Of a DNA stretch of 64,000 nucleotides, positions 15,433-24,578 are shown one piece after another (position 1 is the stretch's first letter; each line of letters starts with the position of its first letter). The DNA is taken from positions 1,116,001 to 1,180,000 of the forward strand of contig NZ_CAMTTE010000001.1 of the NCBI RefSeq assembly GCF_947077775.1. The letters are read 5' to 3'. The DNA is from Salinibacter pepae. Its GTDB lineage: Bacteria; Bacteroidota; Rhodothermia; Rhodothermales; Salinibacteraceae. The position numbers and the translations under genes were made by a program. The notes below the pieces were generated by a model that saw only the letters and a program-made list of their open reading frames with translations, was not told the DNA's origin and made no database searches.

Positions 15433-16236
15433 ATGACCAGTAAGACGAAAGCGCCGACGGTAATCAAGGTCAGCGGATCGCTCCTCGACGAGCCGAACGC
15501 ACTGGCCGACCTCTGGCCCGGCGTCCAGGCGCTGCACGAGGACGCCCCGGTGGTCCTCGTCCACGGTGGCGGCACGCAGATGACGGCCCTCGCGGATCGG
15601 CTCGGCCACACGCCGGAGCGGGTCCAGGGCCGTCGCATCACGACCGACCTCGACCTCAAGATCGCGCAGTGGGCCATGCGGGGCTCGCTCAACACGACCC
15701 TCGTGTCGGAGGCCCAGCAGCACGACCTCACCGCGGTGGGGGTGTCGGGGGCCGACGCCGCCCTGGTCCAGGTGTCCAAACGCCCGGCGTGGGACGTCGA
15801 CGGGCGGACCGTCGACTTCGGATGGGTCGGCGACATCGAGCACGTCGACCCCTCCCTTCTGGAGGGATTGATGGCCCGGTCGCTGGTGCCCGTCGTGGCC
15901 CCCCTCGGCATTGACGACGAGGGGCAGGTCTACAACGTGAACGCCGACACGGTTGCCCGTGCGCTGGCCGAGGCCCTCACGGCCGACCCGTTGCTCTACG
16001 TCACCGAGGCGGGGGCCGTGCGCCGGGACGCCGAGAATCCCGCGTCCCGCCTGGCCACCTGTCCCCCGGGCACCGCCCGGCAGGGAATCGCGGAGGGGTG
16101 GATCGCAGGCGGCATGCGCGTCAAGGTCGAAACGGCGCTCGACGCCCTCGACGGTTCCGTTGGCGCAGTGTATATCTGCGGCCCGAGCGACCTCCTGTCT
16201 CGGTCGCAGGCCACGGAGGTCGTACCGGAGGCGTGA
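15433..16236 (+). CDS. argB: Acetylglutamate kinase-like amino acid kinase
   Basis: The product is 267 residues from ATG 15433. The amino-acid kinase fold is seen in VIKVSGSLLDE (phosphate-binding lysine and glycines), LVHGGGTQM, VGVSGADAALV, VNADTVARALAEAL and the C-terminal GGMRVKVETALDAL. It phosphorylates N-acyl-glutamate. It lacks an added acetyltransferase domain, unlike the fused synthase-kinase found in some bacteria that use the acetylcitrulline route. The length is typical. Upstream in-frame codons run through the inverted repeat and are not expected to be translated. Confidence 0.9.
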   Translation: MTSKTKAPTVIKVSGSLLDEPNALADLWPGVQALHEDAPVVLVHGGGTQMTALADRLGHTPERVQGRRITTDLDLKIAQWAMRGSLNTTLVSEAQQHDLTAVGVSGADAALVQVSKRPAWDVDGRTVDFGWVGDIEHVDPSLLEGLMARSLVPVVAPLGIDDEGQVYNVNADTVARALAEALTADPLLYVTEAGAVRRDAENPASRLATCPPGTARQGIAEGWIAGGMRVKVETALDALDGSVGAVYICGPSDLLSRSQATEVVPEA

Positions 16237-16262
16237 TGCGTGAATTGTGATGCGTGAATCGT
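16237..16262. repeat. Intergenic GTGATGCGTGAA tandem repeat
   Basis: Directly after the argB stop the sequence reads TGCGTGAATTGTGATGCGTG and continues with AATCG, two degenerate copies of a 13-14 base unit. It is a member of the dispersed family also present in the cas genes region and before argC. Confidence 0.55.
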
Positions 16263-16357
16263 GCCCGGTGCCTCTGCTCCCCCACGACATGCGTTTCACG
16301 TTTCGAGAGGCGAGAATCGGGCAACGACGTGATACATCAACCGACTTCCCGGGTGCA

Positions 16358-17440
16358 ATGGCACTTTCTTCGACGAACACAGCCGCCGTCGACTTCCTCA
16401 AGGCCCTCGTTCGCATCCCCTCCCTCACGGGCGAGGAGGCGGCGATCGCCGGCTTCGTAGAGCAGCACGTCCGCCGCGCCGGGGTCGATGTGCTCCGGCA
16501 CGAGGACAACGTGGCGTTTGGGATCGGCGAGGGCGACGACACGCTGCTCCTCAACTCGCACCTCGACGTCGTGCCGCCCTCCGACGACCATCCGTACGAC
16601 CCGTTCGAGCCGGTCGAGACAGACGGCGTCCTCTACGGCCGGGGCGCCGTGGACGCGAAGGCCAGCGGCGCCGCGATGACGACGGCGCTGCTCTCCCTGG
16701 CGGCGGACGGCTGGGCCCCGAATGGCCGGCTCCTGGTCGGCCTCACGACCCACGAGGAGTCCGGGGGCACGAAGAACGGGCTGCAGGACCTTCGCCCCAA
16801 CCTTCCGTCCCTGTCCGCCGCCGTTGTCGGGGAGCCCACCACGCTCCGCCCCTGCGTCGCCCAGAAGGGCCTTCTCATCCTGAAGATCCACGCCCGGGGG
16901 ACGGCCGCACACGCCGGACGGTCGCACCTCGGCGACAATGCGATCCCCGCGGCGATGACGGCGATTCAACAGCTCGAGGATCTTTCCCTCGACCGGGCGG
17001 ACCCGCACCTCGGTGCGCCGACCGCAACCGTCACCACCATCGAGGGGGGCGAGGCGCACAACGTGGTGCCCGAGCACTGCGTCTTCACCGTTGACCTCCG
17101 CACCACGCCCGCCTACACGCACGACGAGATTGCGGGGCTGGTGTCCGAAGCGGTAGACGCGGACTTGGAGGTCTACAGCGACCGCCTCGTGCCCTGCGCC
17201 ACGCCCGAGGACGCGCGGATCGTCCGGGCCGCCCGGGCCGCCCGCCCCGACGCCGAGCCCTTCGGCTCCCCGACCTCCTCGGATTGGGTCTTCCTCCACG
17301 ATGTGCCCACCGTCAAGATGGGACCGGGCCCGAGCAACCGCTCCCACACCGCCGAAGAGCGGATCGACGTGGACGAGGTGAAGCGGGCCGTCACCGTCTA
17401 TCGGGACCTAATCCGGGCCTACTTTTCGCGGGCCGCGTAG
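16358..17440 (+). CDS. argE': M20-family deacylase, likely N-acyl-citrulline/ornithine deacetylase (ArgE/DapE-like)
   Basis: The product is 360 residues from ATG 16358. M20 metallopeptidase motifs are present: LLNSHLDVVPPSD (first metal His and active Asp), YGRGAVDAKA (bridging Asp), THEESGG (catalytic Glu pair) and a C-terminal SNRSHTAEERI with the last metal His. The dimerisation domain includes RGTAAHAGRSHLGDNAI. In a cluster with an ArgF' enzyme the natural substrate is N-acyl-citrulline, giving citrulline for ArgG. An upstream in-frame start at 16247 is less likely because that region is repeat-like and has no homologous sequence. Confidence 0.88.
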   Translation: MALSSTNTAAVDFLKALVRIPSLTGEEAAIAGFVEQHVRRAGVDVLRHEDNVAFGIGEGDDTLLLNSHLDVVPPSDDHPYDPFEPVETDGVLYGRGAVDAKASGAAMTTALLSLAADGWAPNGRLLVGLTTHEESGGTKNGLQDLRPNLPSLSAAVVGEPTTLRPCVAQKGLLILKIHARGTAAHAGRSHLGDNAIPAAMTAIQQLEDLSLDRADPHLGAPTATVTTIEGGEAHNVVPEHCVFTVDLRTTPAYTHDEIAGLVSEAVDADLEVYSDRLVPCATPEDARIVRAARAARPDAEPFGSPTSSDWVFLHDVPTVKMGPGPSNRSHTAEERIDVDEVKRAVTVYRDLIRAYFSRAA

Positions 17441-17507
17441 GGCCGAACGGGAGGCCCCCGGAAACGCAGCCCCCCACCCTCTCCACTCTCACACCCCCGC
17501 ACCCCAA

Positions 17508-18821
17508 ATGACTGCCCCTCTCTGGCAAAAAGACGCCACGCCCGCGACCGACGACTGGGCCCACCGCTTCACGGTCGGGGACGACTACGAATGGGACCGC
17601 CTGCTGCTGCCCTACGACGTGCGGGCGAGCCGCGCCCACGCCTGGGGCCTCCGCCAGATCGACGTGCTTTCGGAAACGGAGTGGACGCGGATCGGCGACG
17701 CCCTAGACGCCCTGCTCGACGCGTTTGAGGCGGGCGACGTGACCGTGACGCCCGAGGACGAAGACTGCCACACCGTGATCGAGCGGTTCGTGACCGAGCG
17801 CGCCGGGGCGGCCGGCGAAAAGCTGCACACGGGGCGCTCCCGCAACGACCAGGTGCTCGCGGCGCTCCGGCTCTACCTCCGCGACGCCCTCGCCGCGATC
17901 GGGGGCCGGGCCGCCGCCCTCGCCGACGCGCTGTGCGATCTCGCGACCCGACACCCGGACGTTCTCATGCCGGGCTACACCCACCTGCAGCGGGCCATGC
18001 CGTCCACCGCCGCCCTCTGGGCCCTGGGGTACGCGGAGACGCTGGCGGGCGACCTCGATGCCCTCCGCCATGCCCGCCGCCGGATTAACGTGTCCCCCCT
18101 CGGCAGCGCCGCGGGCTACGGCGTGCCCGTGATCGACCTGCCGCGCGAGGCCGTGGCCGACCGCCTCGGCTTCCGCGCCGTGCAGACCCACGCCACGGCC
18201 GTGCAGCTGAGCCGGGGCAAGCATGCACTCGCCGTGGGCCACGCCTGCACGCAGGTCGGTGCCACCTGCAACCGCCTCGCGTCCGACCTCGTCCTCTTCG
18301 CCACCGCCGAGTTCGACTTCGTGGACCTACCGCCGGAGCACTGCACCGGCAGCAGCATCATGCCGCAGAAGCAGAACCCGGACGTGCTGGAGCTGGCGCG
18401 GGCCTACCACCACCGCCTCGCCGCCCAGATGCAATCCCTCGCCACCGGCCCGTCGAACCTGCCGGGCGGCTACCACCGCGACCTCCAGCTCACGAAAGCG
18501 GCGGTCCTGCGCAGCGTGGAGATGACATCCGATGTCCTCACCGCGCTCGCCGAAGTGGTGCGGGGCGTCACGTTCAATCCCGACCGGACGCGGGCCGCGT
18601 GTGCCCCCGACATTCTCGCCACCCAGCGGGCGCTGGAGCAGGTCGCCGAGGGCGTGCCCTTCCGCTCTGCCTACCAGCAGGCCGCGGATGCGGAGCCGGG
18701 CCCTGTCGATCCCGGTGCCGTTCTCGACGCGTACGAGACCGACGGAACGCCCGGCCAGGAGCGGCCCGACCGCGTCCGGAGCCGGCTCGACGCCCACGGC
18801 GACTGGGTCGTGACGCCGTAG
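17508..18821 (+). CDS. argH: Argininosuccinate lyase
   Basis: The product is 437 residues. It carries the fumarase/aspartase superfamily signature GSSIMPQKQNPD, the catalytic segment MPGYTHLQRAMPS, and near the front HTGRSRNDQVLAALRLY. It splits argininosuccinate to arginine and fumarate, completing the pathway started by argG at the other end of the cluster. It is the last gene of the run. The next gene, terC, converges on it with a gap of only 13 bases, and no clear terminator hairpin is visible. Confidence 0.96.
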   Translation: MTAPLWQKDATPATDDWAHRFTVGDDYEWDRLLLPYDVRASRAHAWGLRQIDVLSETEWTRIGDALDALLDAFEAGDVTVTPEDEDCHTVIERFVTERAGAAGEKLHTGRSRNDQVLAALRLYLRDALAAIGGRAAALADALCDLATRHPDVLMPGYTHLQRAMPSTAALWALGYAETLAGDLDALRHARRRINVSPLGSAAGYGVPVIDLPREAVADRLGFRAVQTHATAVQLSRGKHALAVGHACTQVGATCNRLASDLVLFATAEFDFVDLPPEHCTGSSIMPQKQNPDVLELARAYHHRLAAQMQSLATGPSNLPGGYHRDLQLTKAAVLRSVEMTSDVLTALAEVVRGVTFNPDRTRAACAPDILATQRALEQVAEGVPFRSAYQQAADAEPGPVDPGAVLDAYETDGTPGQERPDRVRSRLDAHGDWVVTP

Positions 18822-18834
18822 CCTCTCCGCCCCC

Positions 18835-19632
18835 CTACGAGGAGCCCTCTCTCTCCACCGCACGCTCCACCGCCCGCCGCAGCCGGGGCCGGTGGAGGCG
18901 GACGGGCTCGTCCACCTTTTCTTTCTCATCGCCCTCCCGGACGGCGCTCAGGTTGAGCACCTCCACCAGCACCGAGAAGGCCATCGCCGAGTAGATGTAG
19001 CCCTTCGGAATGTGCTGCCCCAGCCCCTCCGCCACGAGCGTGACCCCGATCAGCAGCAGGAAGCTCAGCGCCAACATCTTCAGAGTGGGGTGCGCCTGGA
19101 TGAAGGACGAGATCGTCTCCGCCGAGGCCATCATGATGAAGATGGCAATGGTCACGGCGGTGATCATAACCTCGACGTGCTCGGCCATCCCCACCGCCGT
19201 GATCACGGAGTCGAGGGAGAAAACGAGGTCGAGCAGAAAGATTTGGGCGATGACGCTCGTGAAGGTCACCTCGGCCTGGGCCTCCGTCTCGCCGTCTTCC
19301 CCTTCCAGTTTGTCGTGGATCTCCGTCGTCGCCTTGCCGATGAGAAAGAACCCGCCGATCAGCAGAATCAGGTCGCGCCCGCTGAAGGCGTGCGCCAGCA
19401 CCGAAAAGAGCGGCGCGGTGAGGGACATCACCCAGCTGATCGAGAGCAGAAGCACGATGCGCCCGGCGAGGGCCAGTCCCAGCCCCACACGCCGCGCGAG
19501 CGGCTGCTGCTTCGCCGGCAGCTTGTTCGACAGGATTGAGATGAACACGATGTTGTCGATGCCCAGGACGATCTCAAGGACCGTCAGTGCACCGAGCGCA
19601 ATCCACGCTTCGGGGGAGGCAATCCACTCCAT
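18835..19632 (-). CDS. TerC-family integral membrane protein
   Basis: The product is 265 residues from ATG at 19632. The two acidic membrane motifs of TerC are present: EIVLGIDNIVF at about 20-30 and LLDLVFSLDSVITAVG at about 133-147. There are seven or so hydrophobic segments and an acidic loop (LEGEDGETEAQAE) between them. TerC and Alx/MeeY relatives are implicated in tellurium resistance or Mn2+ export and metal loading of exported proteins; the substrate here is not shown. An upstream in-frame extension to 19851 was rejected because it is Arg/Pro-rich and not family-like. Confidence 0.92.
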   Translation of the reverse strand: MEWIASPEAWIALGALTVLEIVLGIDNIVFISILSNKLPAKQQPLARRVGLGLALAGRIVLLLSISWVMSLTAPLFSVLAHAFSGRDLILLIGGFFLIGKATTEIHDKLEGEDGETEAQAEVTFTSVIAQIFLLDLVFSLDSVITAVGMAEHVEVMITAVTIAIFIMMASAETISSFIQAHPTLKMLALSFLLLIGVTLVAEGLGQHIPKGYIYSAMAFSVLVEVLNLSAVREGDEKEKVDEPVRLHRPRLRRAVERAVEREGSS

Positions 19633-19819
19633 GGGGCTGAGGCGTTGTGTCAAATCTGCGTCGAGGGCACACACGCCCCCACTCGGGTTCGAGGGGGCTA
19701 CAACGGCGCAGAATGTAGAAAAGGGCGCCCCCGCTTCGCAACGGGCGCCCCCTCGACGGAGCGGATCTAAACCAGATTCTCCCAAAATCTTCGATGGAGC
19801 CGGTGGCCTGCCGGGTCGG

Positions 19820-20263
19820 TCAGCTGAGCGGCTCGGCCAAAAAGGACGCAAGGTTCTGCACGTGCTCCCGGCTGAGAAGCGGTTCCAGGGTCTGCACGAT
19901 GAGGCTCACGCAGGTCGCACGATAGATGAGCGGCTCGTCGGGACGGCCATTTTGCGCCGTCTGATGCTGTATGCGTGTGTTAAGCATCGTCCAGTGGCAT
20001 TTCATCTCGGCGTACCCGAGGGCGAGCCCCCGCTTGAGCTCATCGGCGGTGTCGGCCGCCAGCAGGCTGTTGAGCACCCGATCGCGGAGTTCAGTTACGT
20101 ACTGGCGCACGGCCTGACGCTCAGAGGGAGACGCCTCCGGCCACTGCTCCAGCACCTCCGTCCACTGCTCTTCTAGTGGATCGCGCAGGTCTGTCCTGAC
20201 ACGCTGTTTGAGTTTTTCAAATTCAGAGTCGACGCCCGTCGACTCACCTACGTCTTGTGCCAT
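19820..20263 (-). CDS. Hypothetical helical protein
   Basis: The product is 147 residues from ATG at 20263 (a TTG at 20290 is also possible). It is strongly acidic and helical, without signal peptide or membrane segment. It contains two Trp-rich stretches (EEQWTEVLEQWPEASPSERQ) and ends with a leucine-rich helix. I do not recognise the family. Codon use is like the neighbours. It lies head to head with the pyp gene, with a 350-base gap between, but a link to light sensing is not supported by sequence. Confidence 0.6.
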   Translation of the reverse strand: MAQDVGESTGVDSEFEKLKQRVRTDLRDPLEEQWTEVLEQWPEASPSERQAVRQYVTELRDRVLNSLLAADTADELKRGLALGYAEMKCHWTMLNTRIQHQTAQNGRPDEPLIYRATCVSLIVQTLEPLLSREHVQNLASFLAEPLS

Positions 20264-20617
20264 TCGCCTCTGCCTCAGATTCGACGACAATCGTTGCGCG
20301 CTCCCACCTCAGCGGCGACTTCGAAAAGTCACTCCCAATGCATAGGTTGGGGACTCCAGTGAGATGATATAGAGGGCATCAACCGAGGATTCTTGGCACT
20401 TATTCTCGCTCTTGTTCATAGCGACTTGGTTACATCCAATTCCGTCCCCCAAACCAAGCCCGATGTCCGACACGACGGATCGATGCCCCGCATGACGAAT
20501 ACGAGAGTACCGCACTGAGGTTGAGAATCCGCATGCTGAGGCCTCCGGGCCTCGGTTGCTCACAGGCGTGACCGTGGTCGCGTCCTGATCGCCCGTCTCT
20601 TCACTGCGTCCGTCCTC
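20264..20617. other. Divergent intergenic region with a possible beta-barrel remnant
   Basis: On the - strand a frame from about 20590 to the stop at 20309 reads like the end of an outer-membrane barrel, with alternating strands (GFSTSVRYSRI, SDIGLGLGDGIG) and a final TYALGVTFRSRR. It has no credible start, because its upstream extension is antisense to pyp. It may be a truncated gene. A GAGGCC-TCCG-GGCCTC hairpin lies at about 20538-20553. The promoter of pyp must lie here, but no clear boxes are seen. Confidence 0.3.
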
Positions 20618-21088
20618 ATGGCTGACTCTCAGAATCCGTACTCGTACCTGCGTGAAGACGACCCGGACTCCGCCCCCGGCGACTCGGGCGACGCCGACGA
20701 GCCTGAGCCGCCGGCAACGGACCTCGCGTTCGACGACGAGGGGGTGGGGGAGGAGCTGCGTCACGTCGACGAGGACGAGCTGAATGCGGCCCCGTTCGGC
20801 ATCATTCAGATTGACGACGCGGGGGTCGTGCAGTTCTATAACCGCTACGAGTCGAACCTAAGCGGCATCGATCCGGCAGACGCCGTCGGGGCCAACTTCT
20901 TCACGGAGCTGGCGCCGTGCAGCAACAACCCGCTGTTCTTCGGCCGCTTCAAGGACGGGGTTCGAGAGGGGGGGCTCGACGAGTACTTCACGTACACGTT
21001 TACCTACCAGATGCGCCCCACCCTCGTCGACGTGCGGCTCTACCGCGACGAGGCGGAGAACAACTGGATCCTGATTCAGAAGCGGTGA
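20618..21088 (+). CDS. pyp: Photoactive yellow protein (PYP), PAS-fold blue-light receptor
   Basis: The product is 156 residues: a 30-40 residue acidic N-terminal extension, then the PYP domain. Aligning with Halorhodospira halophila PYP, the chromophore cysteine is Cys101 in LAPCSNNPLFFGRFK. Tyr74 and Glu78, which hydrogen-bond the p-coumaric acid, are conserved in FYNRYES. Ser82 replaces Thr50 and Ile84 replaces Arg52. The C-terminal TYTFTYQMRPTLVDV matches the family. PYP carries a p-coumaroyl thioester and signals blue light. No tyrosine ammonia-lyase or p-coumarate ligase gene is in the window, so the chromophore must be made elsewhere. A PYP has been described from Salinibacter ruber. 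Confidence 0.93.
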   Translation: MADSQNPYSYLREDDPDSAPGDSGDADEPEPPATDLAFDDEGVGEELRHVDEDELNAAPFGIIQIDDAGVVQFYNRYESNLSGIDPADAVGANFFTELAPCSNNPLFFGRFKDGVREGGLDEYFTYTFTYQMRPTLVDVRLYRDEAENNWILIQKR

Positions 21089-21100
21089 GGCGGAGTGGCC

Positions 21101-23959
21101 CTACGACCCGCCGCGCACCGCCGACACGTCCCCCGTCGGGGCCGTCATGGTGCCGGTCGTGTCGGAGGACGTCGGGGGCGGGACGGCACCGGTGGTGTCG
21201 GGGAGCGGCACGTCGTTGAGCACCTGCTGTAGCTCGTCGAACCGATCGCCGAAGGCGGCGAAGTCGCCGCCCTGAAGGGCGTCTCGCGCCTCCTGAATCA
21301 GCTCTTTGGCCCGCTCTAGGCCCTCCACCTGCTCCGGCGACGCGGCCTGTGCCGACCGTGCGGCCCGTTGCATCTGGGCCAACGCCTGGTCGCGCGTCTC
21401 CACGACCTGCTCCCCCAGCACGCTGTTGAGCGACTGGCGCAGGGTCCGCTTCATCGCAACATCCTGGTCGGTCGCCGCAATGACGCGTTGCATCTCCGGA
21501 ATTTGAATCTCGTCGGCGATCAGGTAAATCGGCTCGACGTAGAGGAACGATTCCTCGATGGGCACCACAATCAGGTTGCCGCGGATGACGCTCGACCCCC
21601 GCTGGTCCCAGAGCGACAGCTGCCGGGAGATCTCGGTGTCCTGGTCGATGCGCGACTCAATCTGATTGGGGCCGCGAATCAGCCGGTCCTTCGGGAGCTC
21701 GTAGACGACCACCTCCCCGTAGTTTGGCGGGTCGGACCGGGCGGCCACCCAGCCGATCATGTTGTCCCGCCCGTCGGGCGTCATCGGCAGCATGAGCATG
21801 AACTCCAGCCCGGCATCGTCCTTGCCCGGCAGGTCCGTAAGGATGTAGTACGGCTCCATCTTGCGCTGCTGGTTCGCGTATTGCTCCTGCGGCCGCGTCC
21901 AGAGGTCCTCGTTGTTGTAGAACACCTGCGGCTGCGTCTGGTGGTAGCGCCGGTACCGCTCCATCTGGATCTCAAAGAAGTCCTGCGGGTACCGGATGTG
22001 ATTTTGCAGCAGCTCCGGCATCGCGTCGAGCGGCTGGAAGAGGTCCGGGAAGATTCGCTGGTACGTCTGGATGATCGGGTCCTCCCGGTTCGAGACGTAC
22101 AGGGACACGTCCCCGTTGTACGCATCCACCACGACCTTCACCGAGTTTCGGATGTAGCGTGTGCCCTGATAGCCCTGTTGCCCCCGGATGGGCTCCGAGT
22201 AGGGGAACGAGTTGCTGGTCGTGTAGGCGTCCACGATGTAGTAGTGACGGTCGTCGCCGTGAACCAGGTAGGGGTCCTTGTCGAGCTTCAGGAAGGGGGC
22301 GACGTGACGCACTCGCTCTTCCACCTGATTCCAGAACTGGATCTGGCTGTCGTCCTGGATGTAGTCGGTGAGAAGAATGTTAAAGTCGCCCATGTAGTAG
22401 GAGAAGAGCAGCTGCTTCCAGAAGCTGCCGACGGAAACGCCCCCCTCCCCGCCGTACCGGGTGTACTTGTTTTCGCCGGAGCGGGGGTAGTCCAGCTCCA
22501 ACGAGTCGCCCGGGACGCCCGCGGGCACGATGCGGTAGGTGGGCGTGCGCTCCCCGTAGTAGAGCGCCGGGTTGTCCACGTCGAGCGACTCGTACTTCGA
22601 CTGGGGCGGAATGTCCTGCGTGAGAAATTCCGGACTGCCTTCCGAGCCCTCCCGCGCCACGAGGTTAGAGACCGAGCCGTACCCGTGCGTGAAGCGGACG
22701 TGCCGGTTGTCCCAGGTGTCCTCCGGGAGCTGCTGGGTGAGCTCGCGGGGCGACACCATTACCTGCCGGTAGTCGCCGTCGAGCATGTAGCGGTCGACGT
22801 CCACGCTGTAGAACTCGTAGTAGAGGCGAATCTCCTGGAGCTGGCGGTAGGTGTCGATCAGGAGGCGGGGGTCCCAGAGCCGCACGTTGTCGATGGTCTC
22901 CTCGTTTTGCTCCACGGCGTTCGCCGGCAGCTCCGGCTGGGCCGGGTACGAGCGCTCTTTGAAGTCCCCGAGCGCGTACGCCTCGCGGGTCATGTCGATG
23001 TTGTTCTCCAGGTAGGGGCGCTCCACCTGCAGCTCGCTGGGCAGCACGGTGAGCTGCGTCACGAGCGACGGCGCCAGCACGAGCCCACCGACCAGAAGGA
23101 CGAGGTACCCGGCCCCTCCGATGCCCAGCAGGCGGAGGCGCCGCCGGTACAGGTTGAGGCCGATCAGCCCCGCAAGCGCCAGTGTGGCGGCGACCATGAC
23201 GTAGAGGGCCGGAATCACGACGTTCACGTCCGTGTAGCCCGCGCCGTACACCGCGCCGCCGCCCTCCTGCAGAAGCTCGTACAGGTCCAGGTAGAAGCCC
23301 CATGCCCACCCCAACAGGAGGAAGATCAGGTTCGCCCCAAGGTGCCGGAGGGCCCCGGAATCCGCCTCGAACCCGCCGTCCTGGATGCCGATCTGCCCGG
23401 CGATGACGTATCCGGTTACGAGGGCCAGGAGGCCGAGGAAGGCCAGTCCGACGACGGCACTCTGCAGCGACTGCAGGAACGGAAGCTCCAGCATGTAGAA
23501 CGCCAGGTCCACCCCGTAGACGGGATCGGCCTGTCCGTAGGACCCCGCGTACCAGAACCGGAGCAGGTCATTCCACCGCCCCGAGAACCCGGCGGCGAAG
23601 AGCAGGCTGAGCACGCCCGCGACGACGTAGCCCAGGCGCTGCAGTCGATCGCGGGTGAGGGGCTCCCCCCCCACCTCGGGCGCCTCGCCCTCCTGGGCCC
23701 AGCGCGAGGCCCAGAGGGGCGGGATGTTGCCAATCAGGACACGGAAGTTGCCCCCGAAGTACAGCCCCGCGACCAGAAAGACGAGCACGAACAGCAGTAC
23801 CTGCGCGCCCCGGATTGTCCAGAACACGCTCGAGTAGTCCAGCTCGCTCAGCCAGAAGTACTCGACGACCAGCCCCGGGGTGACGAGCAGCACGGTGAAC
23901 ACGACCCCGATGATGCCGAGCAGGATCTGGAGGAGACGACTCGACCGGAGAATCGACAT
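21101..23959 (-). CDS. UPF0182-family large membrane protein
   Basis: The product is 952 residues from ATG at 23959. The first third has about seven transmembrane segments (for example LLQILLGIIGVVFTVLLV). A large soluble, Tyr-rich domain follows with the family segments PYLENNIDMTREAY, YYGERTPTYRIVP and YVSNREDPIIQTYQRIFP. A Pro/Thr/Ala-rich tail ends the protein. UPF0182 proteins are found in many bacteria and archaea; their function is unknown. It converges on pyp with 12 bases between the stops. Length and order of segments agree with the family. Confidence 0.9.
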   Translation of the reverse strand: MSILRSSRLLQILLGIIGVVFTVLLVTPGLVVEYFWLSELDYSSVFWTIRGAQVLLFVLVFLVAGLYFGGNFRVLIGNIPPLWASRWAQEGEAPEVGGEPLTRDRLQRLGYVVAGVLSLLFAAGFSGRWNDLLRFWYAGSYGQADPVYGVDLAFYMLELPFLQSLQSAVVGLAFLGLLALVTGYVIAGQIGIQDGGFEADSGALRHLGANLIFLLLGWAWGFYLDLYELLQEGGGAVYGAGYTDVNVVIPALYVMVAATLALAGLIGLNLYRRRLRLLGIGGAGYLVLLVGGLVLAPSLVTQLTVLPSELQVERPYLENNIDMTREAYALGDFKERSYPAQPELPANAVEQNEETIDNVRLWDPRLLIDTYRQLQEIRLYYEFYSVDVDRYMLDGDYRQVMVSPRELTQQLPEDTWDNRHVRFTHGYGSVSNLVAREGSEGSPEFLTQDIPPQSKYESLDVDNPALYYGERTPTYRIVPAGVPGDSLELDYPRSGENKYTRYGGEGGVSVGSFWKQLLFSYYMGDFNILLTDYIQDDSQIQFWNQVEERVRHVAPFLKLDKDPYLVHGDDRHYYIVDAYTTSNSFPYSEPIRGQQGYQGTRYIRNSVKVVVDAYNGDVSLYVSNREDPIIQTYQRIFPDLFQPLDAMPELLQNHIRYPQDFFEIQMERYRRYHQTQPQVFYNNEDLWTRPQEQYANQQRKMEPYYILTDLPGKDDAGLEFMLMLPMTPDGRDNMIGWVAARSDPPNYGEVVVYELPKDRLIRGPNQIESRIDQDTEISRQLSLWDQRGSSVIRGNLIVVPIEESFLYVEPIYLIADEIQIPEMQRVIAATDQDVAMKRTLRQSLNSVLGEQVVETRDQALAQMQRAARSAQAASPEQVEGLERAKELIQEARDALQGGDFAAFGDRFDELQQVLNDVPLPDTTGAVPPPTSSDTTGTMTAPTGDVSAVRGGS

Positions 23960-24578
23960 AAGGCGACGGGAAAGTATGAGGAGCGCAAATGCCCGGGCCG
24001 ACGGGAGACGCTTCGGCCGGCAATACGGATGGATTCAAGTGCAATGCACGCAGACGAGTGGGGTTCGATTCGACGCCCCAGATCCATCTGGTCTCCGCAT
24101 TCCGCACGCCTCGGCGTGGGCGACCGAGAGGGACGCCATCGGTCGGCCTTAATGGGACGTGAAGTCCGTGCCTCTCAGGCAGGCCCCCAGTCCATTCGTT
24201 CCTCGTGATCGCCGTGACGGATGCGGTCTTCAAGATGCAGGCCCAAGGCCCATCGGCGCTTTCTCCAGAACCGGAGCGCACCGCCTACACGTCCTGGCTT
24301 TGAGTAAGAGCCCATACACTTCTGTACACGTTTCTTCATCCCTCCACAACAATGTGGACCCCCCTCCTTCATCTGATGATCGTCGTCGTAAAGATCTGTA
24401 TGTCACAAAACTGCCGTGCCTCCCTTCCGTACGAACTGTCCCGGTTTTAAGGAGACAAAATGACACAAACCGGCTTACAAACCACATTGTCTCCACTGAT
24501 GGCGTCCCCGCAGACTTTTCCTTCGGGTGGACCCGTCGCGAAAAACCATACCTTCCAATCAACTTATATAAGCTTCAT
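23960..24578. other. Long intergenic region, less G+C-rich than its surroundings
   Basis: These 619 bases lie upstream of both the UPF0182 gene (-) and a small membrane-protein gene (+). From about 24300 the base composition shifts to lower G+C, unlike the rest of the window, with TTATATAAG at 24564-24572 just before the small gene. On the - strand 24175-24372 a 65-codon frame ends GLHLEDRIRHGDHEERMDWG, which looks protein-like, but its start is uncertain. No RNA gene is recognised. Confidence 0.35.

Noticed and set aside
21368-24208. A 946-codon frame antisense to the UPF0182 gene
   Set aside because: High G+C third positions of the real gene leave the opposite strand open; composition (Val/Arg/His/Glu-rich, no domain) is not protein-like.
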